From: Clostridiales bacterium UBA6330
GTDB taxonomy: Bacteria; Bacillota; Clostridia; Oscillospirales; CAG-272
Direction: 5' to 3'
Assembly (NCBI GenBank): GCA_002438075.1
Contig: DJSQ01000065.1
Coordinates: forward strand, 3,914-9,161
Length of the DNA: 5,248 nucleotides
The position numbers and the translations under genes were made by a program. Shown here in pieces: positions 5,239 to 5,248 of the stretch (positions are counted from its first letter, which is position 1; every line of letters begins with the position of its first letter). The notes under the pieces are model-generated. The model saw nothing but the letters and a program-made list of their open reading frames with translations. It was not told the origin of the DNA and did no database searches.

Positions 5239-5248
5239 CCCTGCTTAG

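Noticed and set aside
4448..5248. Long plus-strand open frame of 266 codons
   Set aside because: It is antisense to the well-supported AraC regulator 2, has no ribosome site or family pattern, and follows the codon pattern of the true gene in reverse.
1..5248. CRISPR arrays, tRNA or rRNA genes, insertion sequences
   Set aside because: No regular spaced repeats, cloverleaf-like segments, transposase frames or terminal repeats were seen.

Overview
The window looks like chromosomal DNA of a gut-type anaerobic Clostridia bacterium (Oscillospiraceae/Ruminococcaceae-like). The evidence is AGGAGG-type ribosome sites, two AraC-family regulators, secreted proteins with Lys-rich signal peptides, a Cys-containing C-terminal membrane tail of the kind seen in such genomes, and compact palindromic spacer repeats at both edges. 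This placement comes from general resemblance, not a search. All supported genes lie on the minus strand, so the functional order runs from high to low coordinates.

Layout, in transcription order. A GC palindrome sits at the right edge (5220-5238). AraC regulator 2 (5014-4232) follows, with its own promoter (5136-5108), a structured leader, and a clear intrinsic terminator (4184-4151). Next is a near-consensus promoter (4074-4046) and a GC-rich leader of about 170 nt. It drives a secreted CBM9-like/DOMON-fold protein (3871-2681) with a Pro-Glu-Gln linker and a C-terminal membrane anchor. After 27 nt comes a second secreted protein, probably a beta-helix with a C-terminal module (2653-1144), broken here by one extra base in a homopolymer at 2516-2520. 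After 22 nt there is a 43-residue peptide gene (1121-990) with a good ribosome site. A perfect 36-nt palindrome (941-976), probably a terminator or attenuator, separates it from AraC regulator 1 (921-103), a paralogue of regulator 2. A composite hairpin repeat fills the left edge (34-85).

The most interesting signal is regulatory. The 13-mer GGATTGTGATATT occurs just upstream of the -35 boxes of both strong promoters. In both places a degenerate second copy lies exactly 21 bp from the first, which is the classic two-half-site spacing for AraC-family proteins. The site points toward transcription and abuts the -35 at the secreted-protein operon. It is reversed and further upstream at the regulator 2 gene. 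I infer a small regulon: regulator 2 senses a ligand, controls its own gene, and activates a three-gene cell-surface operon (anchored CBM9-like protein, secreted beta-helix protein, small peptide). Regulator 1 is read at the end of, or from within, that operon. The ligand and the function of the secreted proteins cannot be told from sequence alone.
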